From contig CALCRE010000299.1 in the NCBI GenBank assembly GCA_937894465.1, forward strand, positions 3,611 through 67,610: a stretch of 64,000 bases of DNA, read 5' to 3'. The notes beneath the pieces were generated by a model. It did not search any database, was not told where the DNA came from, and saw nothing but the letters and a program-made list of their open reading frames with translations. The position numbers and the translations under genes are program-made. This document shows, in pieces, positions 9,034 through 18,042 of this stretch (position 1 is the stretch's first letter; each line of letters starts with the position of its first letter). Source of the stretch: an uncultured Clostridia bacterium (GTDB lineage Bacteria > Bacillota > Clostridia > JAAYHZ01).

Positions 9034-9096
9034 CATGGGATCACTCTATCATGCGGTCACCCTGTTATGGGTCACCCTGTATGTGATCATATAGTG
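9034..9096. repeat. Imperfect 16-bp tandem repeats
   Basis: Successive units CATGGGATCACTCTAT, CATGCGGTCACCCTGT and TATGGGTCACCCTGT, then a degenerate ATGTGATCATATAGTG, lie between the tyrosine kinase and the fliT-like gene. They may be a decayed minisatellite or repeated operator. Confidence 0.6.
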
Positions 9097-9099
9097 CAT

Positions 9100-9540
9100 C
9101 TATGTGCTTTGATCAATAAAAACTCCCTCTATCGATCTATACTTTTTGCAATAGGCGTTTTTACTTGTTTTTATATTTTGTAACCTTATCAATTCCTTTT
9201 TGTATTCTTCCGTTTTGCCGCTCAAAAGGCTTTTATTGACTTGATCCAATTCATTGATGTTCATAAAGACCCTTTTCATTTCATTCAACAGCTCTATTAC
9301 GGCCGGGATGGAAGAACCATCGTTTAACCCCTTTAATTGTTTGTCCAGTTCATTGATAGTTTTGATGAATTTGCTTTTCTGCTCTAAGCATGAAGTAACC
9401 TCTTCCAGGTTGACTTCATCGGTTTTCAAGGAGTCGTTTATAGAACGAGATATTTTTAATATCTCTATTGCCTGAGATTTTTTTTCATATAAAAGAGCTA
9501 CAACTTTTTGATCCATCACCGGTCCTTGCTCATTCATCAT
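9100..9540 (-). CDS. FliT-like flagellar chaperone
   Basis: A 146-residue, mostly helical, charged protein with predicted coiled-coil character and no membrane segment. Sequence similarity to FliT is weak by eye; the assignment rests on size, helical make-up and position as the last gene of the hag-fliD-fliS series, where FliT-type export chaperones for FliD are usual. Its start overlaps the end of fliS by 11 bases, so translation is coupled. It could equally be described as a FliT/FlgN-type chaperone. Confidence 0.65.
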   Translation of the reverse strand: MMNEQGPVMDQKVVALLYEKKSQAIEILKISRSINDSLKTDEVNLEEVTSCLEQKSKFIKTINELDKQLKGLNDGSSIPAVIELLNEMKRVFMNINELDQVNKSLLSGKTEEYKKELIRLQNIKTSKNAYCKKYRSIEGVFIDQST

Positions 9541-9913
9541 TATGCAAGCCTCTTCTATGTTTATTGACGGTTTCGGCCCACGCTTGTCTTAAGTCGGACA
9601 ATAATGCTGATGCATGATCCAAATCCTCCTTGCTGTTCTTTATATTGGCATGAACCAAAAGGCGGAAAATGAATTCATACATATGAAAAAGGTTATAGGA
9701 GATTTCATAATCCATATCCAATGTAGACATCAGCTCAGTTAATATGGCTTGTGCTTTTTGAAGCGCAATATTTTTCTTTTCGTGACTGTCTATAAATTTG
9801 TTTGCCAACCCGATTTGTTTTAAGCATCCGTCATACAACATTAAAGTTAACTCTCCGGGAGAAGCCGTCATAATAGATATTTGCTTATATTGTTGATATG
9901 GATTCTCTAGCAT
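9530..9913 (-). CDS. fliS: Flagellar export chaperone FliS
   Basis: A 127-residue helical protein starting at MLENPYQQYKQ, which has a GGAGG ribosome binding site 8 bases upstream; a longer in-frame start is rejected. The family signature NPYQQYKQISIMTASPGELT, the LMLYDGCLKQI helix and DLRQAWAETV near the end are clear. FliS binds the C-terminal helices of flagellin in the cytoplasm and prevents early polymerisation. It follows fliD directly, its ribosome binding site lying within the fliD-fliS junction. Confidence 0.95.
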   Translation of the reverse strand: MLENPYQQYKQISIMTASPGELTLMLYDGCLKQIGLANKFIDSHEKKNIALQKAQAILTELMSTLDMDYEISYNLFHMYEFIFRLLVHANIKNSKEDLDHASALLSDLRQAWAETVNKHRRGLHNDE

Positions 9914-9932
9914 TTCTTCATCCTCCCGTCTA

Positions 9933-11444
9933 TTAAACCGCACCCATTTGTTGGGCAATCCACGCGCTCTGGCTGTTCATCTCCGCTAAAGCGGACTCCA
10001 TAGCTGCAAATTGTCGATACACTCTTTCACTTTTGCGGTACATTTCAATCTCCATACTCTCCATCCGTTTGTTATACTCGCTAATCTGTTCACTGAGTTC
10101 GGTAAAGTCCACCCTTCCGTTATACCGGGTAAAAGAAGACAGCATGCGGGGTATAAATCCGGATTCAGCATACTTCGTTGTATTATCCTTGGAATCAGAG
10201 TTTACAGTAAAAAGTTTCATGACATTATCAGGGTTGTTTTGTATGGCACTTCGAAGCTTTTGTTCGTCTATCACAAGCTTTCCCCTGCCTTTATAGGAAC
10301 CGGTGGTGATCCCGATATCGAACAAGCTCAAATTCAACCCTTCAACCTTTTGATATACGCTTCCCCTTAACTCGGATAACAAAGTGGAAATACCAAAATC
10401 ATTCCGTAACAAACCTTTTCTAGCTTCGGTTTCCCAATTGGCTATTTCATCTTCACTCATATCCTTTTTTTGAATGTCGGTCAGAGGTTGATAGTTATAG
10501 CTTTTGGTTTCATAAATTCTTTCATTCAAGTCTTCAATCAGTTTATTATAACCACCTATAAAGTCCTTGATTTTATTGACGGTAGGTTCAATATTACGTG
10601 ATACATTAAAATGAACCGGTGTATCTAAGGTACCTCTTAAGTTGTATTCAATACCGTCAATGGTAAATGTATTGCTTTGTTTGATAACATCATATCCGTT
10701 GATTTGAAGCTTGGCATCAGCACCTGTAAATGTTCCGGTATGAATTCCTAGAGCAGAATCCACACCAAAAATGTTTCCTAATATATTTTCAACTGTTAGT
10801 TCTGCTGAAGATCCGGTATTCTTCGTCGATAAAGTGAAGCTATCTGATAAACTGCTGTATTGCATGTTTACATTAGCTTCACTGTTATTGACGGTATTCA
10901 TCACCTTTTGCAAAGAATCGGATTCACTGAATGTAAATTCCACATTGTTAATACGAAAAGAAATGGCACCATCTATAAATTCCATTGGTGTTATTAACGA
11001 TAAGTCTTTAAGTGCAACGGATGTGTTCAATCCTTGCCCTCCGGTGATCCCCCCCTCACTAAGGGCTTTTGCACTTTCCGCAATACAGGTGATGTTGTCG
11101 ATTACATAATTGCCTGCCACAGCGTTGCCACCGGCAGTAACCTTTATACTTGAATCAGGAACCATATCCACATCATAAGCTTTGTATACAGCAGAAGAAT
11201 ACATATTTGTATCCGGACTTAAAACACTCATGTACTTATCTCTAAACTCCCGAATGGTGTTGTTAACGTCTCTTAATGATTCGTTTTTCCATTCGATCAG
11301 TGTTTTACTCCTGTACAATTTATCTATTTTTAATTGTTCGATCTGCATCAAGCTGTTTACTAAACTGTCAGTATCCATTCCGGATACCATACCGCTCACT
11401 CTTGACGGACCGGATAGACCTGATAAATAACTACTGTATGACAC
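9933..11444 (-). CDS. fliD: Flagellar filament cap protein FliD
   Basis: A 503-residue filament cap (hook-associated protein 2). It starts with GTG behind GAGAGGTT. The N-terminal FliD_N domain has the typical SGMDTDSLVNSLMQIE stretch, the central domain is variable, and the C-terminal part ends in the heptad-rich MESMEIEMYRKSERVYRQFAAME before LNSQSAWIAQQM-like residues. FliD sits at the filament tip and folds flagellin subunits. It follows the flagellin gene after a 165-base gap holding a strong hairpin. Confidence 0.95.
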   Translation of the reverse strand: MSYSSYLSGLSGPSRVSGMVSGMDTDSLVNSLMQIEQLKIDKLYRSKTLIEWKNESLRDVNNTIREFRDKYMSVLSPDTNMYSSAVYKAYDVDMVPDSSIKVTAGGNAVAGNYVIDNITCIAESAKALSEGGITGGQGLNTSVALKDLSLITPMEFIDGAISFRINNVEFTFSESDSLQKVMNTVNNSEANVNMQYSSLSDSFTLSTKNTGSSAELTVENILGNIFGVDSALGIHTGTFTGADAKLQINGYDVIKQSNTFTIDGIEYNLRGTLDTPVHFNVSRNIEPTVNKIKDFIGGYNKLIEDLNERIYETKSYNYQPLTDIQKKDMSEDEIANWETEARKGLLRNDFGISTLLSELRGSVYQKVEGLNLSLFDIGITTGSYKGRGKLVIDEQKLRSAIQNNPDNVMKLFTVNSDSKDNTTKYAESGFIPRMLSSFTRYNGRVDFTELSEQISEYNKRMESMEIEMYRKSERVYRQFAAMESALAEMNSQSAWIAQQMGAV

Positions 11445-11569
11445 GGATAACCTCTCTTTGTTTTATTATGTTTAGAGTCTTGCTTGTTTCACTTTCTTTT
11501 TTCTTGTTATTGTTGTGTGTTCCTTTGTTATTGATATACTATTTGGTGTTATTGGAATGTTTGTTGTTG

Positions 11570-11592
11570 TAAGGCCGGCTTTGCCGGCCTTA
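11570..11592 (-). terminator. Strong hairpin between flagellin gene and fliD
   Basis: A perfect 10-bp stem TAAGGCCGGC / GCCGGCCTTA with a 3-base loop, 18 bases after the flagellin stop. No U-run follows on the minus strand, so it may act as an mRNA 3' stabiliser and partial attenuator rather than a complete terminator; fliD probably relies on read-through or its own promoter. Confidence 0.65.
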
Positions 11593-11609
11593 CTTCTGTG
11601 GTCATGGCT

Positions 11610-12728
11610 TTATCTTAATAATTGGAGAACTGTCTGTGGGGATTGGTTTGCTTGTGCCAACATAGCTGTTGCCGCTTGGGTCAGGATGTTGTTCTTTGTG
11701 AAGTTCATCATTTCTTTGGCCATGTCAACGTCACGAATACGGCTTTCTGCTGCTTGCAGGTTCTCAGCCGATATGCTCAAGCTGTTGATCTTGTGCTCTA
11801 AACGGTTTTGATAAGCACCTAACTTCGCACGTTCTGTAGATACACTATTGAGGGCACCGTTAACTGATGAAATTGCAGATTGAGCGTTTGCTCTGTTATC
11901 AACGCTTGCAGTGTCAATACTTAAGCCTGTTGTACTCATATTTGCTATAGATAATGACAGTTCATCACCTTGAGATGCGCCGGTTTGGAATATAGCTGCA
12001 GCGCCGGCTGCTGTGATATCAAATGAAGTAGCTGATGCAGATGTACCGAAAACAGTTTCCGCATCACTTATCAGAAAGCTGTTATTTAAGTCTATCTCAA
12101 TACCGAATGTTGAAAAATTTAATGGTTGAGCCTTATCTGCAATAGCAAGTGTCTGTGTAGTCGTTCCATCTGTTATTGTTACGGTTTCGGCAGTACCATC
12201 TGCATAAATACTATAAGTGCCTGCTTTTGCTTGTTCCGATACTTTTACACCTTCAAAAGCTGTATCTGTTATTACAGTACCCATATCGGTAGTAGGAGTT
12301 CCGCCAAATGAGCCGTCTAACAAAGTTTTACCGTTAAACTTGGTTGTAGAAGAAATATCATCGATCTCATTCTTGAGTTCGGTAAATTCTTGGTTTAGTG
12401 CTTCGCGGTCAACGGAGTCTTGGTTTGTATCACTTGCTGATTGTACTGCAAGTTCGCTCATTCTTTGTAAGATGGCGTGAGTTTCGGTTAAAGCACCTTC
12501 TGCTGTTTGGATTAAGGATATGGCATCCTGTGAGTTTTTAGCAGCCATGTCCAATCCACGGATCTGAGCTCTCATTTTTTCAGAGATTGCCAAACCTGCT
12601 GCATCATCCCCTGCTCTGTTGATTCTGTAACCGGATGATAACTTCTCAATGGATTTGGATGTATTGCTGTTATTGATACTCAAGTACCTTTGTGTGTTCA
12701 TTGCCATTAAATTATTATTAATACGCAT
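11610..12728 (-). CDS. hag: Flagellin
   Basis: A 372-residue flagellin. The conserved D0/D1 N-terminus (about 1-140: MRINNNLMAMNTQRYLSINN, LSSGYRINRAGDDAAGLAIS) and C-terminal D0 helix (NNILTQAATAMLAQANQ, ending LQLLR) are intact. The middle (about 150-270) is a Thr/Ala-rich variable domain forming the filament surface. Upstream are a sigma-D promoter and GGA motifs expected to bind CsrA, so expression is probably late and under FliW-CsrA control. It is the only flagellin gene in the window. Confidence 0.97.
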   Translation of the reverse strand: MRINNNLMAMNTQRYLSINNSNTSKSIEKLSSGYRINRAGDDAAGLAISEKMRAQIRGLDMAAKNSQDAISLIQTAEGALTETHAILQRMSELAVQSASDTNQDSVDREALNQEFTELKNEIDDISSTTKFNGKTLLDGSFGGTPTTDMGTVITDTAFEGVKVSEQAKAGTYSIYADGTAETVTITDGTTTQTLAIADKAQPLNFSTFGIEIDLNNSFLISDAETVFGTSASATSFDITAAGAAAIFQTGASQGDELSLSIANMSTTGLSIDTASVDNRANAQSAISSVNGALNSVSTERAKLGAYQNRLEHKINSLSISAENLQAAESRIRDVDMAKEMMNFTKNNILTQAATAMLAQANQSPQTVLQLLR

Positions 12729-12736
12729 TATAAAAA

Positions 12737-12767
12737 ACCTCCATGAAAATCTTTCGGCATCCTTGCC
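12737..12767 (-). promoter_or_regulatory. CsrA-binding sites in the flagellin mRNA leader
   Basis: On the transcript a small hairpin GGCA-AGGA-TGCC presents GGA in its loop (12756-12767), and 14 bases later the Shine-Dalgarno itself contains GGA (TGGAGGT, 12737-12742). This paired arrangement is known from the B. subtilis hag leader, where a CsrA dimer bridges both sites and blocks translation. Two more GGA triplets lie further upstream in the leader. Confidence 0.75.
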
Positions 12768-12832
12768 TATTTGTTCAGCAACTTCCTTTGGTGTCAGGCG
12801 CCTTGATCCGTGTGAATTGCCTTACATACTAT

Positions 12833-12859
12833 TTATCGTATGATCAACGAAAAACTTTA
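12833..12859 (-). promoter_or_regulatory. Sigma-D (sigma-28) promoter of the flagellin gene
   Basis: TAAA, exactly 15 bases, then TACGATAA, against the consensus TAAA-N15-GCCGATAA. It lies about 105 bases upstream of the flagellin start and reads toward it. The sigma factor is encoded in this window at 26560-27330. Confidence 0.88.
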
Positions 12860-12997
12860 GGGGGTTTTCAAATATTATTGGTTGTTTTATTGGTTACCCT
12901 TTTACTTTCATGACTTTAATGAAGGAATTTGATTGCAATATCAGCTTCCGCTTCGTTTATTGATATGTGCTACAATACAATTAATAAAGGAATTGAG

Positions 12998-13258
12998 CTA
13001 TAGGATAATATCATCAAAGTATTTGTCCAGTTCATCCGGTGTAACTCCCATACGTCCTGCCAGACGGTCTTCCTCAACTGCCAGCAGTTCTTCCCATAGC
13101 TTTAGCATTTTTTCCCGGCGGGTAAACGTCTCTATATCCATAACCACAAGGTCGCCCTTGCCGTTTTTAGTAAGATTCACAGGCTCCCCGGAAGACTTGC
13201 ACAACGCCGCAATTTTATTGTAATTCTTTCTTATAGTTGCGGATGGTTTAATCTGCAT
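12998..13258 (-). CDS. Phd/YefM-family antitoxin (orphan)
   Basis: An 86-residue protein with a Phd-type N-terminal DNA-binding fold (KPSATIRKNYNKIAALCKSS, EPVNLTKNGKGDLVVMDIETF) and an acidic C-terminal tail of the kind that wraps the toxin. A GGAGATGGT ribosome binding site precedes the ATG. Phd/YefM antitoxins normally precede a Doc, RelE or ParE toxin, but downstream there is only the flagellin promoter region, with no toxin-sized frame. It may be an orphan antitoxin or a stand-alone regulator. Confidence 0.88.
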   Translation of the reverse strand: MQIKPSATIRKNYNKIAALCKSSGEPVNLTKNGKGDLVVMDIETFTRREKMLKLWEELLAVEEDRLAGRMGVTPDELDKYFDDIIL

Positions 13259-13418
13259 TGTACCATCTCCTTTTGTAATATTCTAATTATATTTTACTTT
13301 TTAAGGCTATGAAATCAACCGGCAAAAGAAGCTTATAACCGAACCTGCTTACTACCTTTTCCCATACTGGCCAAGGCATCCGCGCACCGTCACCAAAAAA
13401 TGACAAGCAACCCATCAG

Positions 13419-14357
13419 TTAGATCGGACGTTCCTTGTTAATAAATCCAAACGGAATGTGAACTAAAGGTATATCAATTAAAGATTTATCCAGGTGGTTA
13501 ATTTGATCGTCAATAAATAAATGAGGTTTCAATATTTCCAAGATTCTTCTTTTCTCTATACCCCCTAGAAAAAACATCTCGTCGACATTGACATCCCAAT
13601 GCGTTAATGTATTGATGGCTCTTTCATGAGCAGGTGCATTCCTAGCTGTAATAACTGCTGTTCTAAGCACTTTCTTATATTTAGGGTTCTCTTGTAACGC
13701 TTTATTCTCTAACTTCTGAAAAAAAGATACCTTTTGTAAAAAATCCATTAGCAAGCCAGCCTCTAATGGTTGACACGACAACTCACTCTCGTGCTTAAAA
13801 TACTCATTAATATCATGACAGTTTTGATAAAACTGTTCAGCTGAATCATCAACTAATACACCATCAAAATCAAAAGCAAGGCGAAGCTCCAAATCATCTT
13901 CATCATCGTGTATCTTTGTCTTTAGAATACTACCGGCAGGGTAGTTCTTTTCAATTGCTTTTTTTACATCAGTTTCATCAGTTGATAAAAATAAAGAGAT
14001 GTTATATGCTGGAATGTATTCAAAGGGACTTCTTCCAGATGTAAATGCCGCTCTTGATATATTAAGGTTATATTCTTTAATTGAGTTGAAAACCCTTAAA
14101 CCTGTTTCAGGACTATTTTTAGATAATATAACAACTTCGACTGGTCCCCTTTCGGGAAAAATTTTGTTTATGTTTAGAAACCTACGAATAAAAGGGTATG
14201 CTAAACCTTTCTCTAGCACTACTTTGCGATTCTCGGTCTGAAATTTTTTATAAGCTTCAAGTCCATCGTTATTAAATATCTCATCTTCAGTTTGTAAGTT
14301 AAATAATGCATTTGAAGATACACCAACAACAAGCTTTTTTTCAATTGGATAGGGCAT
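13419..14357 (-). CDS. Cytosolic 5'-nucleotidase (NT5C1/cN-I family)
   Basis: A 312-residue protein starting at MPYPIEKK behind AGGAG; a longer in-frame start is rejected. It matches the 5'-nucleotidase family (PF06189 type): N-terminal VGVSSNALFNL, then the HAD-like catalytic motif LAFDFDGVLVDDSAE, VITARNAPAHERAINTL, and the acidic HLFIDDQINHL. These enzymes dephosphorylate nucleoside monophosphates in the cytoplasm. The gene is isolated between accessory genes; a link to the neighbouring ATPase/nuclease module cannot be shown. Confidence 0.88.
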   Translation of the reverse strand: MPYPIEKKLVVGVSSNALFNLQTEDEIFNNDGLEAYKKFQTENRKVVLEKGLAYPFIRRFLNINKIFPERGPVEVVILSKNSPETGLRVFNSIKEYNLNISRAAFTSGRSPFEYIPAYNISLFLSTDETDVKKAIEKNYPAGSILKTKIHDDEDDLELRLAFDFDGVLVDDSAEQFYQNCHDINEYFKHESELSCQPLEAGLLMDFLQKVSFFQKLENKALQENPKYKKVLRTAVITARNAPAHERAINTLTHWDVNVDEMFFLGGIEKRRILEILKPHLFIDDQINHLDKSLIDIPLVHIPFGFINKERPI

Positions 14358-14498
14358 ATTCTTTCTCCTGGTTTTTTTTGAGGTATTATGGCACATAAAA
14401 CAGGATCAAAGTACACATGTTTGTTAAGACCTAATCACTCCAAATAACGCCTTTGACGGTATTTAAAGTGCCTTCGTTGAAATAACGCTGACCATATA

Positions 14499-15057
14499 CT
14501 AACCCCTTTTAGCTTTTATTGACCCATTACGCTTACATAACTTACCGGAACATTTTACCCCTAACTCTTTACATAAAGGTTTAATTTCGCAACATATTTC
14601 TTCCATAACTTTTTTCATGTCTAGCACCCCTATGAAATCAGTTGTTTCTCCGCCTATAATATATACTCTGTTAGCCTTTTTAAAGAGGTTTTCCAATTTC
14701 TTAACACCATTTGAACCGCTGATGGTTGTAGAATTAGGCAATCTTAAATACTTGCATAGACCAGAAAAATCCTTTAAAAACCAATCTTCTATAGATTTTT
14801 TTGCTTTAATATGAATAACTTTTTTAGCACCGTTATCTAGTAAAAGCTTTTCTACATCTTTCCATTTAACTGGAGGTTTTTGTGAAAACTCTATAAGCTC
14901 TATTTTTATAATTACCTATACCTTTCAAATTTCTTGTTACAACTTTTGATACATTAAATTTTCTATCATCACACAGAGGTCGAATGTTTTTAAGCAACTT
15001 TTTGTAAAATTCAATCTCTGTTTCTCCTTCAATAAAAATTGCAATGCCTTTATTCAT
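14499..15057 (-). pseudogene. TOPRIM-type nuclease-like partner of an AAA ATPase, frameshifted
   Basis: Starts with MNKGIAIFIEGETEIEFYKK, a TOPRIM EGxTE motif, overlapping the ATPase gene stop by 8 bases. A shift between about 14870 and 14920 moves the rest to another frame, which continues EFSQKPPVKWKDVEKLL, KKSIEDWFLKD, GSNGVKKLENLFKKAN and ends KRNGSIKAKRG. The segment that should carry the metal-binding aspartates, before KPPVKW, is not recognisable and may be deleted. The family resembles nuclease subunits paired with OLD/AAA15 ATPases. Confidence 0.75.
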
Positions 15058-16335
15058 AAAAATCGTTCTCCAAGAATCTGCTTAACTCCACTATATCGTT
15101 CTCTGAGCCACTTAGAAGATCAAAAATATAGTACCCTACAGACATATCAACATTACTAGCTTCATTTATTAGTGCTTTCTGCATTGATTGACGAACCTTA
15201 GAAAACCTAGCTACGCCATCGGGGTTTGGCAATCCTATATAAATACTAGATAGTTCGAGATATTGAAGAATAAACGGCGAATGACTAGTTATAATAACTT
15301 TACACTCTCCTAAAAACTGAGATATCACTCTTAAGTAGCTTTGTAGTAGACTTGGATGAATTGAGTTTTCAGGTTCTTCAATAGCAATTAATGATAACCC
15401 ATTAATATCAGCCAATAGTATACAAGCTAAAAGCAGAAACACTCTTTTTGCTCCATCAGACATGCTCTCAAAATTAATAGGTTGATTCAAATTCTTGTCA
15501 GTTACGTTTATTACATACAACTGGTTTGTTACCTTAAAAGGTATATCTTGAGGTATTTGCGTTTTTCCGCTATGCACAAAAGTTAATCCTTCTACAGTAA
15601 TATCAGTGATTTGCGGGAAAAGTTGCATAAATGAACTTATTAGTAATTCATACTTATCAGGGAATTGTTTCTTAAGGTGAAATATTACTCTCGGTATATT
15701 CGCACTGTCATCAACTTCCAAGACCTCCATGTCTGTTCGAATAAACGGATCTGGTCTATATGATGAACTTGCATCAAGATGTCTTTCTACATGAATACTT
15801 AAATTGTTTATCTTTCTTATAACTTCACTGTAAAATAATCCGTCATATGCCTTTAACTTATTGATGATTAATTCATTTGGCTCAATAGAGATCTTATTAC
15901 TACATCTTCCTGTTTCCGATGTTTTATAAAATGAATTATCTTCCGTTCTATTAATATATTGATTATACTTTTGATTTTTATCATCTAATTTAACTTTTAG
16001 CCACTCTCCAACAATTCTCGCTCCGGTGTCATCATCTCTTACCCACATGAATCGATAACCATAAATTACATTGTAAGTAACATTATCAATAGCAGTCTGC
16101 ATTTCAAATTCAATTTCAAAGTCTTTGGATGCTATGGAATTCCTTTTATCCATGACATCATACGCTTTTTTCTTTCAACTGGATTTTTTATGAAGTCCAC
16201 TCCAAAGTCTATAGCCTGAAGTAAATTAGACTTTCCATAGCTATTTAGCGATACTAAAGCTACCATATTATTTAATTCCACAACAGTATCGCTTATATTT
16301 CTAAATCCTCCAATCCTTATCTTATTCAATCTCAT
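15050..16335 (-). pseudogene. OLD/RloA-like AAA ATPase, one frameshift
   Basis: Start ATG (MRLNKIRIGGFRNI) behind AGGAGGG. The N-terminal 67 codons carry a Walker A-like NSYGKSNLLQAI, where the leading glycine of GxxxxGKS is serine, and end in WIKGIP followed by a stop. The rest continues in the next frame (IASKDFEIEFEM) for about 360 codons, with SMSDGAKRVFLLLACILL, Walker B LIAIEEPENSIHPSLL and ITSHSPFIL. A single base lost near 16136 explains the break. The ATPase would be about 428 residues if repaired. Its nuclease-like partner downstream is also broken. Confidence 0.82.
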
Positions 16336-16479
16336 AGATGCCCTCCTTTCTAAACCCCAAGGATAATTTAATATGTTTTTCAAGATCATCATAACACCTC
16401 CCGTTGCATAACGCAATACATTTTTCCTTATTTTATTATATTGTTGACATTTCAGAAGGTTATATTCACTTTCACGCAA

Positions 16480-17274
16480 ATTTATTTTTCGTTTATTTTT
16501 GATCGAGAGTTCACTGTATCCCTGTATTCTTTGATTTATAAAGGTCTAATAACGCTCTTTTAATCTATAGAGCACGTCAGCTGCAAACCGACACCCTCTC
16601 GTAATTGCATAGTCTTACATTTTGTTTCGCATGAGCCGAAGTTTTAGTATTTCCCGGAATATTTCCTTTGCATTCGTATTACTCACTCCACATGCCTTGA
16701 GTGTACAAAAAAGATGCTTTACTCCTTTGGTATCCCTTTGGCAGAAGCCTATATTTTTAACCTCCATGCTAAAGGAAAATTTGCTTATTATATTTGATTG
16801 AACTGGAGACCGTCGCCTTCGTATATGGGTTGACCCACATTATGATGAGCAGCACGGCTGTATGGTACCGGCTTTTTCTAGAATATCTTTTAATAACTAA
16901 TTGCTCCTTCGGGTTATAAGAACGAACTGATGAATACTTTCCCCAAGACCGACGGTTAATTTCTTGTATAACCCAATAGCATAAAAGTGTCTACGTTTTG
17001 ACTATTACTCTTTGTCCAAAAACTTTAGGGTTTAGTGACCTGTAAATATTTGGGCGTGTCTTAGTGGGTTTCTTTTTATTTTCAATGACATAGCATTTAG
17101 TTGGATCTTTATTTTTAAGAATAGAACGATCTTCTTTACTCATGAAGAATAACGTGCTAAAATTAAAAAAAAGTATGAATAACATTGTCTAACTTGGCTA
17201 TAATAATTTTAAAAGCGGAACGTTATTCTTTAAATATAAGAAAATCATGACTAAATTAAAAAGAGGTGAGTTAA
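16480..17274. other. Long gene-poor stretch with degraded minus-strand remnants
   Basis: No convincing gene in nearly 800 bases. On the minus strand a 64-codon frame near 16991-17185 contains MSKEDRSILKNKDPTKCYV, and another fragment reads EVKNIGFCQRDTKGVKHLFC, separated by stops. They may come from one dead gene or mobile element I cannot identify. The promoter of the AbiE pair should lie in the last 100 bases. Confidence 0.4.
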
Positions 17275-18042
17275 GTGGATACGTTTACTGAACTGGCAAA
17301 GTTTCCGGTTTTTACAATTGATGATGTGAAGAAGCTGATAGATAATGAGAAGACAGCCTATACACAGCTGAATCGTTTAATGAAAAAGGGTATGATAAAA
17401 AAGATACGGAAGAATATATACTCTGCGGTTAACCCGGCAACAGGACAGATGGTAGCGACTCGTTATCAAATCGCCTGTGCCATAACCGGCACTGCTTATA
17501 TCTCTCATCATAGTGCCTTTGAATATTACGGCCTTGGAAATCAAGTCTTCTATGAAGTATATGTTTCTTCAGAAACAAAGTTCAATCACTTCGAACATGA
17601 TCAAGTGACTTATAAATATGTTGTTTCAAAAACGGAAGAAGGAGTCGTACAGGCAAAGAATACTACCGGTGTTAGGATCACAGATTTAGAAAGGACAGTC
17701 ATAGACAGTATCCGCGACTTCAATAAAATAGGAGGATTTGAAGAACTCACAAACTGTTTGGAAGGTGTCCACTACTTGGATGAGACCAAGTTAAAACGGT
17801 ATCTAGATATATACAATACCCAGGGGCTTTATCAAAAAGCCGGATATCTTTTGGATCACTATCAAAAGGAGATGCAACTTTCAAGGGAGTTTATAGAGTA
17901 TTGCAAAAGCAAAATAGGAAAAAGCAGACGGTATCTTGTAAGCGAAGCAAAAGTGAATAGCCATTACATCAGTGAATGGGAGCTTATGGTACCGATAGGT
18001 CTATTTGAATTAACAGATCATGGAGGTGATTTACTTGTCTAA
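17275..18042 (+). CDS. AbiEi-type antitoxin / transcriptional repressor
   Basis: A 255-residue protein starting with GTG behind GAGGTGAG. The N-terminal winged helix (FTIDDVKKLIDNEKTAYTQL, MKKGMIKKIRKNIYS) and C-terminal AbiEi domain (AISGTAYISHHSAFEYYGL-like, RITDLERTVIDSI) match type IV AbiE antitoxins. The family represses the abiE promoter and counteracts AbiEii without direct contact. Its end overlaps the toxin start by 8 bases. Both genes are intact, so this looks like a working abortive-infection pair. Confidence 0.9.
   Translation: MDTFTELAKFPVFTIDDVKKLIDNEKTAYTQLNRLMKKGMIKKIRKNIYSAVNPATGQMVATRYQIACAITGTAYISHHSAFEYYGLGNQVFYEVYVSSETKFNHFEHDQVTYKYVVSKTEEGVVQAKNTTGVRITDLERTVIDSIRDFNKIGGFEELTNCLEGVHYLDETKLKRYLDIYNTQGLYQKAGYLLDHYQKEMQLSREFIEYCKSKIGKSRRYLVSEAKVNSHYISEWELMVPIGLFELTDHGGDLLV

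Noticed and set aside
16991..17185. 64-codon minus-strand frame as a gene
   Set aside because: No ribosome binding site at a sensible start, no family recognised and the surrounding frames are broken; listed only as a remnant.
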